Assembly: GCA_022036555.1 (NCBI GenBank)
Contig: CM039122.1
Span: 46,055,600 to 46,119,599, forward strand
Direction of reading: 5' to 3'
Length of the DNA: 64,000 nucleotides
Source: Microstegium vimineum
Taxonomy: Eukaryota; Streptophyta; Magnoliopsida; Poales; Poaceae
Position numbers and translations under genes: made by a program. The notes beneath the pieces were generated by a model. The model was not told where the DNA came from. It worked only from the letters and a program-made list of their open reading frames with translations, and searched no databases. Shown one piece after another: positions 35,487 through 47,790 of this stretch; the stretch's first letter is position 1, and every line of letters begins with the position of its first letter.

Positions 35487-36876
35487 GGTAAAGGTGTGGG
35501 CCTCTTTAGTGGCGCAACAGGGACAAGTTGGGCCGGCTAAAATAATGAGAACGAACTAGATAGAAACGCTAAATGCCATACAGTAGAGTTGCGTCCGGCA
35601 GCAAGCAATCTCAACCCAATTTTGCCCTCTCTTTTTTTTTAAAAAAAGAAATAGTTGTTGCATGTTTGAATTTTCTTCTGTACAGTAGTATAGTTGAGTA
35701 CGTACTCCTACGTATCATTTTTGGGGGCCGTTGTACAGCGAATCGGGTTAGCAACAACATCGTCCTTTCGGTATGTAGCACACAGGGACGATAACATGCC
35801 GTCGACCAATCCCTGTTGGCCTGCGAGTTTAATGAGAACAGCGCTTTTTTTTGAGAGAGAATTTAATGAGAACAGCTGCTTTGACAAATCCGAACTGGCA
35901 CGTAGCAGGCTCACGAGAAGATGAGATTCTTTATTGGAGCTAGCTTCTGGGACCAAAAAAAATCAAAGGCCCGGTGGGCCACGTGAATAGACTACGTACA
36001 CGCTTGTCACTTTCGACCAAGCGACCCATTTTCTTTAGCCATCGGCACGGGGAAAAGGCCGGAGGAAACCTCAGCTCGCAATGCAAAAGGTTGGGTTTTC
36101 CACTAACCCCACCGACAGAAAACGGGTAGCTATTCTCAAAAAAAAAAAAAAACAAAAAAAAACGGGGAGCTTGGGTGAACCGCAAGGCGGCTGTTGTGCG
36201 TGCGTGCGTGACGTGCAACGCTTTTTTGTTTATTGACGGACGCCGATCGATCGATTTTGTGGTGCAGGTGGTCCAGGATCGCACGGCACTTGCCTGGACG
36301 GACCGACAACGAGGTGAAGAACTACTGGAACTCGTACCTCAAGAAGAGGGTCGAGGGCAAGGAGGGACCCAGCACGCCTGCGTCCGATTCATCAGACGAC
36401 TCGCACTGCGCCAAGACCGGGGACGACGACGGCACGGCGCAGGAGGCGGCGGACTCCGGCTCGTCGGAGCCGCGCGAGTCGTCGTCGGCTGACTCCAGCT
36501 GCCTGACGGACCCGCCCGCCGCCTGCAGGCCCCACGCGCCCGTGGCGCCCAAGGTCATGTTCGCGGACTGGCTGGACATGGACTCGTACATGGGTGGTGG
36601 TGGTGGTGGTGGCCCGCCGGCCGCGGCAGCAGCACCTGGTCTGGGCGCTGCCGCTGCGGGCGTGGCCGGCACGGGCGGCGATCGCGATCCGCATCAGGTG
36701 ATGAGCCAGGAGCAGGTGGATGGGCCATCCGGTGTCGATGTGTCCCTGCACGGGTTCGGTGACAGCGGCGCCGGTGCTGGGAGTTCCAGGAGCACTTCGA
36801 CGGCATCGATCACATGCAGACGGCGGCCGGCTTCTGCGACCTGCTCTCCATGAGCGACTACTTCGGCCTCAACTGA
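34212..36876 (+). CDS. R2R3-MYB transcription factor, LAF1-like (one-base deletion near the 3' end)
   Basis: Three exons: 34212-34347, 34815-34944 and 36268-36876, with GTAAG donors and CAG acceptors in consistent phase, as in most plant R2R3-MYBs. R2 (about residues 14-64) carries the regular Trp spacing with WSPEEDQKL, CWSALP and CRLRWINYL. R3 (about 67-115) starts with Phe in place of the first Trp (MFSPEEEE), usual in R2R3, and ends WNSYLKK. The MGCKACDKPK start and GRTDNEVKNYW fit the LAF1/MYB18 group, nuclear DNA-binding regulators linked to light signalling in Arabidopsis. The C-terminus is acidic, Ser-rich, with a Gly run and an Ala/Gly stretch. At about 36771-36776 one base appears lost: the upstream frame leads to a stop at 36853, while the conserved end (CWEFQEHFDG ... 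FGLN) lies in the next frame with TGA at 36874-36876. The expected product is about 291 aa. Confidence 0.88.
35419..35481. repeat. (TA)31 microsatellite in MYB intron 2
   Basis: 63 bp of perfect TA repeat within the 1.3 kb second intron. Confidence 0.95.
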
Positions 36877-39800
36877 ACCAGGCTCGCTCCACCCCTGCTT
36901 CTGGTTGGTTGGTGATCGATCGTTGGTGAAAGGCCGGATCTGCGTTTTTTTTTCTCTTATTTTAAAACTTTGTTATTAGAAGTTTCGATGAAAGGCTTGC
37001 TTGTGATTGTAAATTATTGTCGTGTACGTAAAGATAGATATATAGAGGAATTTAAAAGCAGATATAAAAAGTCAAGGACCTACCTACCGAGTAAAATGTT
37101 GTCGTTTGTTGCGTTTGGCTTTGGAGAGCACAGCAGCACCGACGGAAGGAAGGAAAGAATTATTAGAGTATAGTTATTATATATATATAGGAATAGAAAA
37201 TACTGAGAGTTGCACACGCTTGCAGCTCGCTATTGGGCTGCACAGTTTGTGTTTTCTTAATTCGAAAATGAACCATCATCTTTTTGTGCCTTTATTTCTT
37301 TCTTTTCCAACTGGTGATGGACTGATGGGAGCTCGTTTATTGTGGCAATCATCTTGGGACTGAGTACACATCTTGTGGAAGATTTTTCTGTCTATTGTCT
37401 TCCACTTTTTCAACAAATCATAATTTGACATGTCACATGGTAAAGCAAAGAAAAAAAATGAAACAAAAGCACCTGTAAGTCACATGTTCGGAAGATATTT
37501 ACGGTAGTTATCTTCCTCTTTCTAAAAAGTGACGTAACAAATTTTCAGCCGAAAAATAACACAGAGAAACCATACTTGATGTCATAGCAGAAAGAAAAGC
37601 AACTTGATGGAGAAGAAAAAAAAATGGCATTGTATAACGAAAAAAAAGTGTGGCAACGTAGATTGCCGCTGCGGCATCGTCGTAGCAGACTAGGCCCTAG
37701 TCACTAAAGAAACATAAAGAAACCCAAAATTGCTAAAGAAATCCAATAATTCAAAATATTATTTAAACACAATAAGGTTTAGATCCTTTACGACATTTGC
37801 TCCTAGCAGCCATGAGTCCATGACTCCTGCATGAGCAACATAAACTGAGAAATTGAACCATCAGACACAAAGCTGACGCAAGAGACATACAAAACACACA
37901 AGCAATATATCAGACCAAACTGCAGCTATATACAACCTACAAAGTGACAAAAAGACAGGCAGGAACAAATCTTTCTCAAACGAAACAAACAATCACAATA
38001 CACTAAAACTGAATAAAGGCAATACAATAGTAATGATGCAGAATTTCTACAAACTGAATTAACTCAATAAAATTCAAAAACTGAAACTCTGAATATTACT
38101 AAAACACAGGTGCAAGCAATAAATTAAATATTTAGGAATAAAAATTGAAACAATAAATAATGATATCTGAATCACTGAAACTCGAAAGGAAAACTAAAAC
38201 ACTCCCACTTCATTGCTGCCATCATTTTGAGCTCAGCTACACTGCTTATTTGTTATTTCACCTCATGAAAACTTCATCATCATTCAACAATCTGCTAAAA
38301 GAACAAACAAAAAAAGAAGATTATCTTTTCAACTGTCAATCAATTAACTTAATTTGCACAGAAAGTCAACTCACACACCAAGAAACTAGACAGATTAGCA
38401 GTGATAGAAGGCACACTTACAAGTTTATTTGTTTATCAAACATGTTGATTCGAACCAACGGCATCGAGCCACCGACACCCGAGTCATGTTACATTCGGCC
38501 TTGCTGGATGAATCATTTGTTTGGAGAATACTCCTATCCTATATGAGTACGTTTGGTCAGGCGATATTAGTAGTAGAACAATAGTGCTCTAATTGTACTA
38601 GATGATTGTTAGCTTTGGTAAATTGTTTATGACACACAGACATGCTCCTACTATTCTCTGCAGGATCAGTACTTATGTCCCCAACTGATAGCACCAAGAT
38701 AAAGAATTACAGATGATGTACAAGTAGTTATGAGTAAGCTGAACAAACGCTAGCAGTGCAGAATGTTGCAGGGCTAGTAAGTTCGATGCCATGGACGGAT
38801 TGGATGGACAACCTGAACATGCACATACAAGCCCTGCTACTGATAGTAGTAGTACTACATTACTGAATATGTACACATTCTATAAGCAAAACAAGACTAA
38901 TCACTAGAAATGGCAAACGCTGGACCAAAAAAACATTAACAAATAAACCAATCCCAAATTTGATTGAAAAAAAACATGTTCACAGATGAGGAATGCCAAA
39001 ACACGTCAGGAACAGGAGTAGGGGCGAGGCTTCCCGAAAAACGCAACATCTGAATCATGGATCAACATTGCAAGGGTGGAGGTTGCGGAGCGCCTTGCCG
39101 CCTTGCTGGTGAGCTTGCCCCGGTCAAGCCCGCAACCAACACTGCGATTGACACAACCACAATACAAATCAAATCAAATCAAAACACAAGAGAATATAAC
39201 GGCACAGTGGAGAACATCATTGTCGCCGTCGGATCTGAGAAAGACGCCACCGACGTCACCTCTGCCTCCTCCGACAAAGCCGCCGCCACCGCCTCGAAAC
39301 AACATCACCGTCGCTGATGCCTCCTCCGACAAAACTGCCGCCACCGAAGACAACGTTGAGGACACCGTAGACAACGCGGCTGTCGCCGCGCCGCGGCAAG
39401 GCCACATGCACCACCGTCCACAGCACCCATAACACGAAACTGAAACAAAGTAGTGGGATATTTTTTTCAATAAAAAAAAGCAGCGGGATAATGGCAAAAC
39501 TTCAATGGGCCCACAAAACTGAATGCAAATGGGAATTGCATTTAGCTGAGCACGAATCTTAACAACATCATGACCATACAAAAAGTGGAAGATGACATAA
39601 TCAATAATCTCCTGGAAGATATTTAGAAATCCCGATCATCTTCGCTATGACTGTAGCAAACAGAAACATCTACGCAAATCTCACTTTCATGGGCCCGATT
39701 TGAGGAGATTACTTTTTTTTTCTCTCCATCGTCGGTGCCGGGCTTAAGCCACCAAACTTTTATGTTGTATATCTATGTAGGAGTAACTAGCAAATATAGT

Positions 39801-40700
39801 GGCGTGTTATAATACACCGAATTATTGTTGTGTACCAACTGAACAGCTTGCGGCAAGAGCCTAATTTTTATAAGAAAACTATAAAAACTAGAGATTTTTT
39901 ACAATACTTGTCGAAATATTCGACGGCTCACGTCGACCGATCTGACGGCTATAAAGGCTGGAGGAAATGAGAAGAAATTCTAGAGAGGAAACGAGAGGAA
40001 ATTCTAATGTGTATGACCAGTGGGTCATATGCGCCAAATTTTCTCCCATGTGTGCCGAATTTCTTCTCATTTCTTTCAAAACTCAGATAATTAGGACTCC
40101 AAATAAAGGGGTGGTAATTCCGTTTCTGTATTTGTTTTTTCTAACCAAGGGTAATACGGTAATTTGATATTTGTGAAAATAATGATTGGAGTAATAAGAG
40201 GAAATTTTGTACATTTGATTTTCTATAATTTCCCTGATTCACGTTGCTTAGTTGGCCACGACGTCGATCTAACATCGGTTGCAATACCTTTTTGCAACGA
40301 CTGACAACGAACGCAATTCAGTTGCAACATGTAGCTTTTGCAGCTAAATTGGACTTATTGCAACGTTTTCTTGTCGTTTCGTAAGGATTAGAATTTAGTA
40401 GTGCCTAAAATACCCTTTACGAATATAATTAGAAAAACATTAGAATATTGTGGAGGAAATATGAGGAAATGAGAGGAAATTTCAAGCATAGTAAAAAGAC
40501 TCTAAAAACTAACTTCAAAGGGCTTCCGGAAATGGTGAGTTGGCGTCATTGTGATGACATCGGAGGGGAACCGAATAGGAGGATCAAGAGACAAGAGTGA
40601 TACTCTAGTCTTTGGAAGATAAATTGACATGGAGATATCCCTCTTCTACCCCGCAAAAAGAAAAAGAAACATGAAGATATCTTTGGGAACTCAAGACTCC
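36877..40700. other. Intergenic region 3' of the MYB gene
   Basis: Mostly AT-rich. A codon-periodic stretch at about 39057-39430 has open frames on both strands and a short internal repeat ('gcctcctccgacaaa' near 39266 and 39319), but shows no domain I know; it could be a decayed gene piece. No RNA gene was recognised. Confidence 0.4.
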
Positions 40701-43070
40701 TTTTTTTTCGAAAATGTGCGCTGCACGTGTCGTATTAAGAGAAGATAGAGTTCGGATTACAGACCGCCAGCGCCGGGCGACGACGAGCTGCCACACACCC
40801 GGAGGTCAAGCACACAAAACAAAGATCGCCGGCTCAGACGGCAGAGCTAGGACGTTGTACTACTAGGATTAAACAAATTGGCCGCAGGATGACGGTAGCA
40901 GCAGCAGACTAGAGAGCGCCGAGCGTCGCTAGGGAGCTGAACCCGGCCATAGTCCATTCCGCCGCTTCGTCCCGGATTCTCAGCACCACAGCTTGCGGGT
41001 CTGAGGACTTATTATCGAAGGTCCGTCGATTTCTCTCCTTCCAAATGCACCAGGTCACAAGCAGGACGAGAGCATCGAAGCCCAATCGAAGTTGTCCTGG
41101 GGTGCGCGACCTCGAGAGCAGCCACCAGTCGCATAGCCGGTCGGAGTGAATTGGCCCGGGGATGGATAGGCCGAGACGCCGGAGTATGCGGTGCCAAACC
41201 TCGCGGGTGAAGACGCAGTCCGCGAGAAGGTGGTCGGCGAGCTCGGGCTGTTGCTCGCACAACACGCATGAGTCATCTTGCTGTAGACCATGGCGTTTCC
41301 GACGCTCCACCGTCCATAGTCTCTCATGTAGCGAGAGCCAGAAGAAAAACTTCACTTTAGGTGGTACCTTGGCTGCCCACAGCTCCTTGGCTCCCCGTAG
41401 GGAGCTCCTGCCAACGAAGAACGCGAGGTATGCCGAGGAGGAGTACTCGCCATCGGGTGACCATCTCCAACGTGCACGGTCCTGTACCGCCTGGTCGAGG
41501 TGCACCTCTTCGAGGAGGGTCCAAAGTTGGATGAATTGTGTTATGTATGGTAGAGTGGAGGCGGCCAAGGCATCCCGGGCCCAGGTTGATCTATCCAGGG
41601 CCTCCTTCACCGACCGTCGTCGTCTCCCGGGCGGCACGGACAGGTAGACCAGCGGGGCAAGGTCGCACAGACGGCCGTTCGGGTGCCAGGAATCCGTCCA
41701 GAAGCGGGCAAGATCACCGCTGCCAACGGAGAACGAGGTGGACGCGGCGAACATGAGATGTACCTGACTTTCAGACTTGGCTGGGAACCGAGCCCAGGTA
41801 GCCAGAGGTGTTGTGCGTCGCGCCCATTCCCAGCGCAACCTGAGGGCGTATCCTAGGATGTGCAAGTCTGGTAGCCCAAGGCCGCCTAAGTCCCGCGGTG
41901 CACAAACAGTAGGCCATGCGATCCTGCATTTCCCAGTTGATGTTGGCGCCGCGCTCGACCAGAGGAAGGTGCGTCTCACTCTGTCAATGGCCCGAATAGC
42001 CCATGGCGACAACGCGCAGCAGATGGATACGTGCACCGGTATCGCAGAGAGCGTTGTCTTGGTCAGCGTCGTCTTTCCAGCCGCGTTGATCAGACTGGCC
42101 TTCCAAGTTGGAATTTGTGCGGCGACGGTGTCAACAATGGCTTGCTCCTTGGCCCTTGGAATACGGGTGATCGACAGTGTGGGCCGAGGTACTTAGACGA
42201 GAACTGCTCAACCCGGCAAGGGGAGACCTGAAGCACCAAGGCAACGTCCTCGTCGGAGCAGGCAATCAGTGTTATCGTGCACTTGTCGATGTTGGTCGCC
42301 AGCCCGAATGCATCCGCGAACAGCCTCAGTAGGAGCTTTATGGATTCGAAATCCCTGGCCGTCGGTGCTAGGAAGATGATGAGGTCGTCCGCATAAATAG
42401 ATGCCCGACATCCGGCCAGCAATGTCCCCTGGGAGAGCAGTTAGCTGGCCGTTCCGGTCGGCGGTCGCGATCAAGGCGTTAAGAACCTCCATGACAGTGA
42501 CGAACAGGAACGGGGACAACGGGTCGCCCTGCCTGAGCCCGCGCGCATGGCAAATCCGTTGGCCAGGTCGGCCGTTGACCAGCACCCTGGTGCTGGCCGA
42601 TCGCAAGATGGCGGCGATCCACTCGTGCCACCTGAAGGGGAAGATGAAGTGTTCGAGGACCTCCAGGAGAAACAGCTAAGCGACCATGTCGAAAACTTTG
42701 GCCAGATCGACCTTAAGCAGGATCGCCGGAAACCTCCTGGTGTGTAGGCAGCGACAAGTCAGCTGGACGACGCGGAAGCTGTCGTGCAAACGCCAACCAC
42801 GAATGAAGGCCGATTGGTTGTCCTTGACGATCTCCGGCATTCGTGGGCGAGGCGCAGGGAGAGACCTTTTGCGAACAACTTTCCAATGCAATGGACGAGG
42901 CTGATTGGTCTGTAGTCGCGTAGGCCGGAAGGCGTGCCCGTCTTGCGTAGCAGCACCATAATGGCCCCGTTGATCTCGTGGAGGCTCCTGAAGTCTAGCT
43001 CCCAGAGAGCCTGGAACACCCGCGTAACATCTGGTGCGATGATTGGCCAAGCAGCCTTGAGGAAGCCAGC
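40701..43070 (-). mobile_element. 5'-truncated LINE (L1 type), RT and C-terminal domain, 3' oligo(A)
   Basis: The minus strand carries the second half of LINE ORF2 in several frames. 43070-42680: FQALWELDF, DYRPISLV, then QSAFIRG-R type motifs as two frames. 42606-42090: LRQGDPLSPFLF and the catalytic YADD at about 42395-42384. 42036-40909: a 375-codon open frame with WRW-PDGEYSSSAYLAFF, KVKFFFWL and a zinc-binding C-terminal domain (CVLCEQQPELADHLLADC). The 3' end is an A8 tract (T's at 40701-40708 on the plus strand). Endonuclease, ORF1 and the first part of RT are missing. Frameshifts break the rest, so it is inactive. A convincing TSD was not found. Confidence 0.87.
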
Positions 43071-43870
43071 TGAAGGAATGTTCCGAGCAGTCTTGATTGG
43101 CCGAGCAGTCTAGAACTGAAGGAATGTGGCATTCAAATTCATCTATTGTTCACAAGGGAACCCAACAAAGGAACTCATCTATGTACACTAGAGTGTATGA
43201 GTTTTCATGTAATTTTTTATTGACTTATTAGGGTGTCATTATGTTGTGTGGTATCAAACTTTTTTTCTATCTTAATATAAAGACATGTAAACATTTTATA
43301 CGATCGAGAAAGAAAGTGAGAGAATGACCACTAGCTTATAAAGACAGGTCCGTTTTTGTACTCTCACATGGGTTGGTATGCATCCCACGCTCCTTTGCTC
43401 TCTCTACTCTGTGGTCTATCATCAACGTCAAGGTTCCATGACACCCGATGGCCGAGTAGATGCATTTTGAGGACAACCGTTTTGCAGCAATGCGCTCACC
43501 ATCCAACATCAACGATATATATATGGCCGCCGCAACACGTCCGTGTCACCAATAACATCGCTACAAGAAGATGGCCTTGGAAACCCTAGGATTTTGCCCA
43601 TTACCACCTCTCTCTTCTCCTGCCATGTCATCCACCCGAGCCGAAGCAAGACCAATGCTCCGAGAATCTTCTCTGCCGATCAGTCGACTCTCGACCCCCC
43701 CACCCCCCCTACCCCACCCACCCACACGCTGGTGATTGTAGCCCACAGAGCACGATGATCCAGCAGCAGCCCACGTGGGAGCGCTCTCTCACCGATGGCG
43801 GGCCACTGAGCGCACGGTCCAGCAGCACACGCTAGAGCAGGACCAGCACCCCACGTCAGAGCACACGGAC
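43071..43870. other. Intergenic sequence
   Basis: No gene recognised. Pyrimidine- and C-rich stretch (ccccccaccccccctac) near 43697. Confidence 0.4.
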
Positions 43871-43885
43871 GTTCGTTCTTTTGTC

Positions 43886-44320
43886 CTTATTTTTTTTCTT
43901 TTCTTTTTCTTTTTATTTGGTGCGGCTTTATTCTTATTCTTATTTTTTATTTCCTCTGTGTATTTTTATTTTCTTTTTTCATTTCCTTCTTTCATTTCTT
44001 TTTTATTTTCATTTTTTATTATTTTCTTTATTTTATTATTTAAAACTTATACTGAATTATTAAATTTTATTTTCTCATGTTTTTTCTTTTTTCTATATAC
44101 TTCTCTGTTCTCATCTATGTTTCTCATTGATTTTGCATTTTTTTGTAATTCACATTTATTTTTGCATATTTTATTATTGTATTTGACTTTAATTAATCAA
44201 TTCACTAATTTACTTTTTTATGTTTCATGATATATGTGATATTTATGTATTCAGATTACTTTTGATATCCGTTAGAAGAATTGGAATGTTTTTTTTTTAT
44301 TATTATTTTGTGATGTCAAA
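43886..44320. repeat. T-rich low-complexity tract
   Basis: More than 400 bp dominated by T with scattered C and A on the plus strand, producing meaningless Phe/Ser/Leu open frames. It lies just upstream of the helicase fragment. Confidence 0.8.
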
Positions 44321-44568
44321 TACATATATATGATGTTTTAGGATACATCTTGTGATGTTCGTTAGTATACTAAGTGATGTTTATGTAGTGTTAAAGTGAT
44401 AGCATGACTTATATATTTTAGCATTTTTAAGGCACTTCTTTGAAATAAAAAACTTGGCATTTATCTTGTTTACAAATTATCCTTAGTGATAGGAGTTGAA
44501 TCCATCTGTTGCATTCTACTTGTGGCGTCGATCTCTGGCAATTTTAACGGCCTTTTTTGGCTTGGCAG

Positions 44569-44805
44569 GTTGGTAGATCTGGGAGATTTGGTCACCTTGG
44601 TCTGGCCGTTAATTTGATCACCTATGAGGATCGGTTTAACTTGTACGCAGATTTTCCCACTACAACTTTTTTTTTACCTTTCCTATTCCCCATATTGTTC
44701 TGAGTGAATACTGTTTCTGGAAACATGTATAGGATTGAACAAGAGCTTGGGACTGAAATAAAACCAATTCCTCCTCAGATTGACCAGGCTATATTTTGCC
44801 AATAA
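44569..44805 (+). pseudogene. Captured 3' fragment of a DHH1/RH8-type DEAD-box RNA helicase, two exons with intron
   Basis: After a tggcag acceptor, 44569-44646 reads VGRSGRFGHLGLAVNLITYE and on to the DRFNLY motif, helicase motif VI and following sequence of the DHH1/DDX6 group. After an intron-like gap and a tgtatag acceptor, 44733-44805 reads IEQELGTEIKPIPPQIDQAI, then FCQ and a TAA stop, the normal C-terminus of plant RH6/RH8/RH12-type helicases. These proteins act in mRNA decapping and P-bodies. Only the last two exons are present. The first exon's donor is damaged (ttgtac followed by gcag, where AG|GT is expected). Because an intron is retained, this is a DNA-level copy and not a processed pseudogene. 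I found no preceding exons upstream. Confidence 0.85.
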
Positions 44806-45179
44806 TCTGACAGTTTCCATCTTCATTCATTTCTCTGCGAATAATAAGGAGAAAACTTTTGTAAATACCAGCTCATCAAGTAAATCTCTCTCACTATCAA
44901 AATGGTGGAGTTCTCCAAATGTCTTAAGTAGTAATAAAATACTACCACTAATCATAACACACGGGAATTTCACTAGGAGACATTTAGTAGGGAAAGTTTG
45001 TACTAAATTTTTAACTATCAAAACACTAGGAGAAGCCCACCTCACTAGGAGAAGTTTAATATTTTGGTAGTGTCTGCATGATCCATTAATGCTTGCTACT
45101 ATGTTCTTTAAGCATAACTTAGCAATGTCCTAAAAAATGTTGTTTCAAACTGATCCTTTTGTACGCTTCGTAGAATGAT
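44806..45179. other. Downstream flank of the helicase fragment
   Basis: May include copied 3' UTR of the parent helicase gene. No ORF with a motif was seen. Confidence 0.4.
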
Positions 45180-45311
45180 TTAGACCTCATTCGCTTTCTC
45201 CGGAACGGGCCGTTTTCGGCTGGAATTATTCCGGTCGTTATCTAATTACGCATGCATTCCTGACCGGATTGATTCCAAGTCTTTATTCCGAGATAACTGA
45301 ACATGACCTTA
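45180..45311. mobile_element. Candidate Tourist-like MITE, TSD TTA
   Basis: 126 bp (45183-45308) between TTA trinucleotides. The ends GACCTCATTCGC and, reverse complemented, GGTCATGTTCAG are imperfect inverted repeats. No coding capacity. Confidence 0.45.
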
Positions 45312-47417
45312 GTGGTTTTGTTGCCAGACATAGAATTGCTGAAACTCTTTGATGTACTTTAGATTTGAAGTTGTACTCCTATATTGTTATTATTTTTTTG
45401 TTTCATAGAAGTACATGTGCAAGTATGAAATAAGTGTTTTTTAACTACTGCCTAGGATGTTTCATCCTGCGATTGACGGTAACATGTTATTAGTTAATCT
45501 ACCTTTTGCCCACAAGACAATACTCTATGTGTTCTGACCATTTTATCCAGGTCTCCAAAGGGAACCATTAGGGCACTCCCAACCTATGATTTCTTTGGAC
45601 AGTTTTCAAGAGCAAGATAGCACAATTAATGATCTTTAAAAACCATTCGTTCCAACCTATAATTTCTATACAGTTTCTATAAAAAGAAAAACTTAAATAC
45701 ACCATGAAGAAGAGATGATGGATGAGTTGTGGTAGCAACAAAGTGACCTACATAGCTAAACATATACATAGGCTATCCCACTCACACGTACAGTACTTCT
45801 CATGCAAACAAAATATTCGCATTTCATCTCATGTTGACATTACTTGAACGTATTGTTTTGTTTAGTGGAGAATCAAATGCTATTGTATCTGTGAACATTA
45901 TTTTAGACCAAACAGATATACTAATTGAGGGTTCGTTGTTCATGTACCACGTATTCTACTTCAGTGCTTCTAGAATCGCCCAAACATACTAAAATACGTA
46001 ACCTCACGAAGGAACCACCTCTACTGTGGTGTGATTGCTTTTTTTTACTGAGCAGCGTGCGCAGGAGGGAGATTCGTTTGCGCGGGACGGCGGGAGAGAG
46101 CTTTTTGCCGGACGAGCTGGGCGCGCAGGGGCGAGATGCGCAGGGGATCCAGTTGGGGTTGCGAGGAGAGTTGAGGAAACAACCAGGGACAGCCCAACGC
46201 GAAAACATTGTTTCCTTCCGTCTTTTTTTTTTGAAATTTTGTTTCCTTCCGTCTTGGTTCACGAGAAGACTTCCTTTCTGATATGAGAAACAATTTCTAC
46301 AGTTTCTCCCCTCTCTCTCTTCCTTAACTTAGGTGCCACGTCACTATTTTTCTTAGTTAGCAGTGTATTTAATATTATGGAAACTACAACAATTTCAGGA
46401 AGTGGCGAAGCCAGGATTAAAATCTACGTGTAGCGAACCTATCACTGCTTATTTATATAAAATTTCATTTGCAGCAACATTGCTCTGTTCTTGCCTAGAA
46501 ATTGGACTGAAAAATCTCATAACGCTTACAACTGAAAACATTGAATGGAACATATGTCAAAATATGCAAGTAGGGTTAGATTAATATATTGTACGATTTA
46601 ACAATTCCATAACTCTCAATTTTAATTTTTTTTTCCAATCTGGAATCGAACGTCGCCGATGGTTACTGGCGCCTCCATCCCCAAAGCCATCGGCCTCCAT
46701 CACGTAAACCAGTACTGGCGCAACGCCGCAACCGCGCAAACTCGGTGAATAGCGAATGCGAATCGCCGAATCGGCAGTTGCGTTCGTCCGTCTTCGTCTG
46801 GGCGTCTGGCATGGCGAACAGTCAAATCGGCCGCGTCGGTGTCTCCTCGACTCCTCTCGCCTCTTTTTATGTGGCCTTGTGAGTTGTGACTGATGGGCTG
46901 GCCGCCTAGCCCAATTGGTCAATACACGTTGAAGGCCCAAGTTGAACACTTGAACGACCCTGAGTCCCTCACGCTGAACGTGGCAGGACGGACTTCGAAA
47001 CCATGACGCTTGCTGGGGGGGGGGGGGGCAGTACCGCTGGGCTCAGGGGGGAGGGGTCGACGCCGGCGAGGTATGGCGGCCACCGTACCTCGCCATACTG
47101 GTGGCACCACGTACACTGGTTTCAGATTGGGACTGCCCTTAACTTCCTTTAACTGCTTTACAGATTTAATAATATCTTGTCATTTGCGTAGTGGTGGAGT
47201 TGAGCGTACATAGTTCGTTGTTGTAGATTATTTATTCATGAACTTCAATGGTTTAAGTATAAATTTAAACTTGAAATTCTTAACATAGTTTCAAAGAAAT
47301 GTTCCATTGCTGGAGCCTAGAGGTTACTGGAAATCTTGGCATCGAGTTGGCTTTTAACCTGCAAGATTTTAGTCAATCGTGTTTATTTAGAGTGTATCAG
47401 CGCATGGGAAGAGCCAG
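45312..47417. other. Intergenic sequence
   Basis: No gene supported. 'gggcactcccaaccta' at about 45571 resembles a grass MITE terminus without a clear partner. A run of 14 G lies at 47015-47028. Open frames at 45921-46293 and 46581-47116 overlap antisense and show no motif. Confidence 0.4.
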
Positions 47418-47790
47418 TTTGGGCTTGTTTGGTTGCCCAGATCTAGACCGGCCTGACTCCTGGGATGCAACTTTACAGTGTTTGGTTCGCTGCATTTATC
47501 CTTGGGCCTAGCCCTGGGCATGCATCCAAGGCCCCAGAGCCTGGCTCCCGAAAAACGGATTTGAAATCCGTTTTCTCGCAGCCTGGCTGGCGCGGTGCGA
47601 CATGAGCATGCATGCTGCACGCATGAGAGAACAGGCGTGCGCACGAACTAGCTAACCAAACACCAGCTGTCTATATCCTGGCTGAACGCAGATTGCTACC
47701 AAACAAACTTGCATGCATGCATCGGTCCTGGCCGACAAGAGCCTGGTGTGCGAGCCAGGCTTGGCTGCGCAATGAACCAAACACGCCTTT
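47418..47790. mobile_element. MITE with GGC-TGTTTGGTT inverted ends
   Basis: The left end GGGCTTGTTTGGTTGC and the reverse complement of the right end GGCGTGTTTGGTTCATTGC form terminal inverted repeats. The flanking trinucleotides are TTT on both sides (47418-47420 and 47788-47790), compatible with a 3-bp PIF/Harbinger-type TSD. The interior is rich in GCATGC and CCTGG words and has no ORF. Confidence 0.6.

Noticed and set aside
38448..38530. tRNA-like 'gattcgaacc' motif
   Set aside because: No acceptor stem or anticodon arm could be folded around it by eye.
43775..44230. Phe/Leu/Ser-rich 151-codon frame resembling a membrane protein
   Set aside because: Product of the T-rich low-complexity tract.
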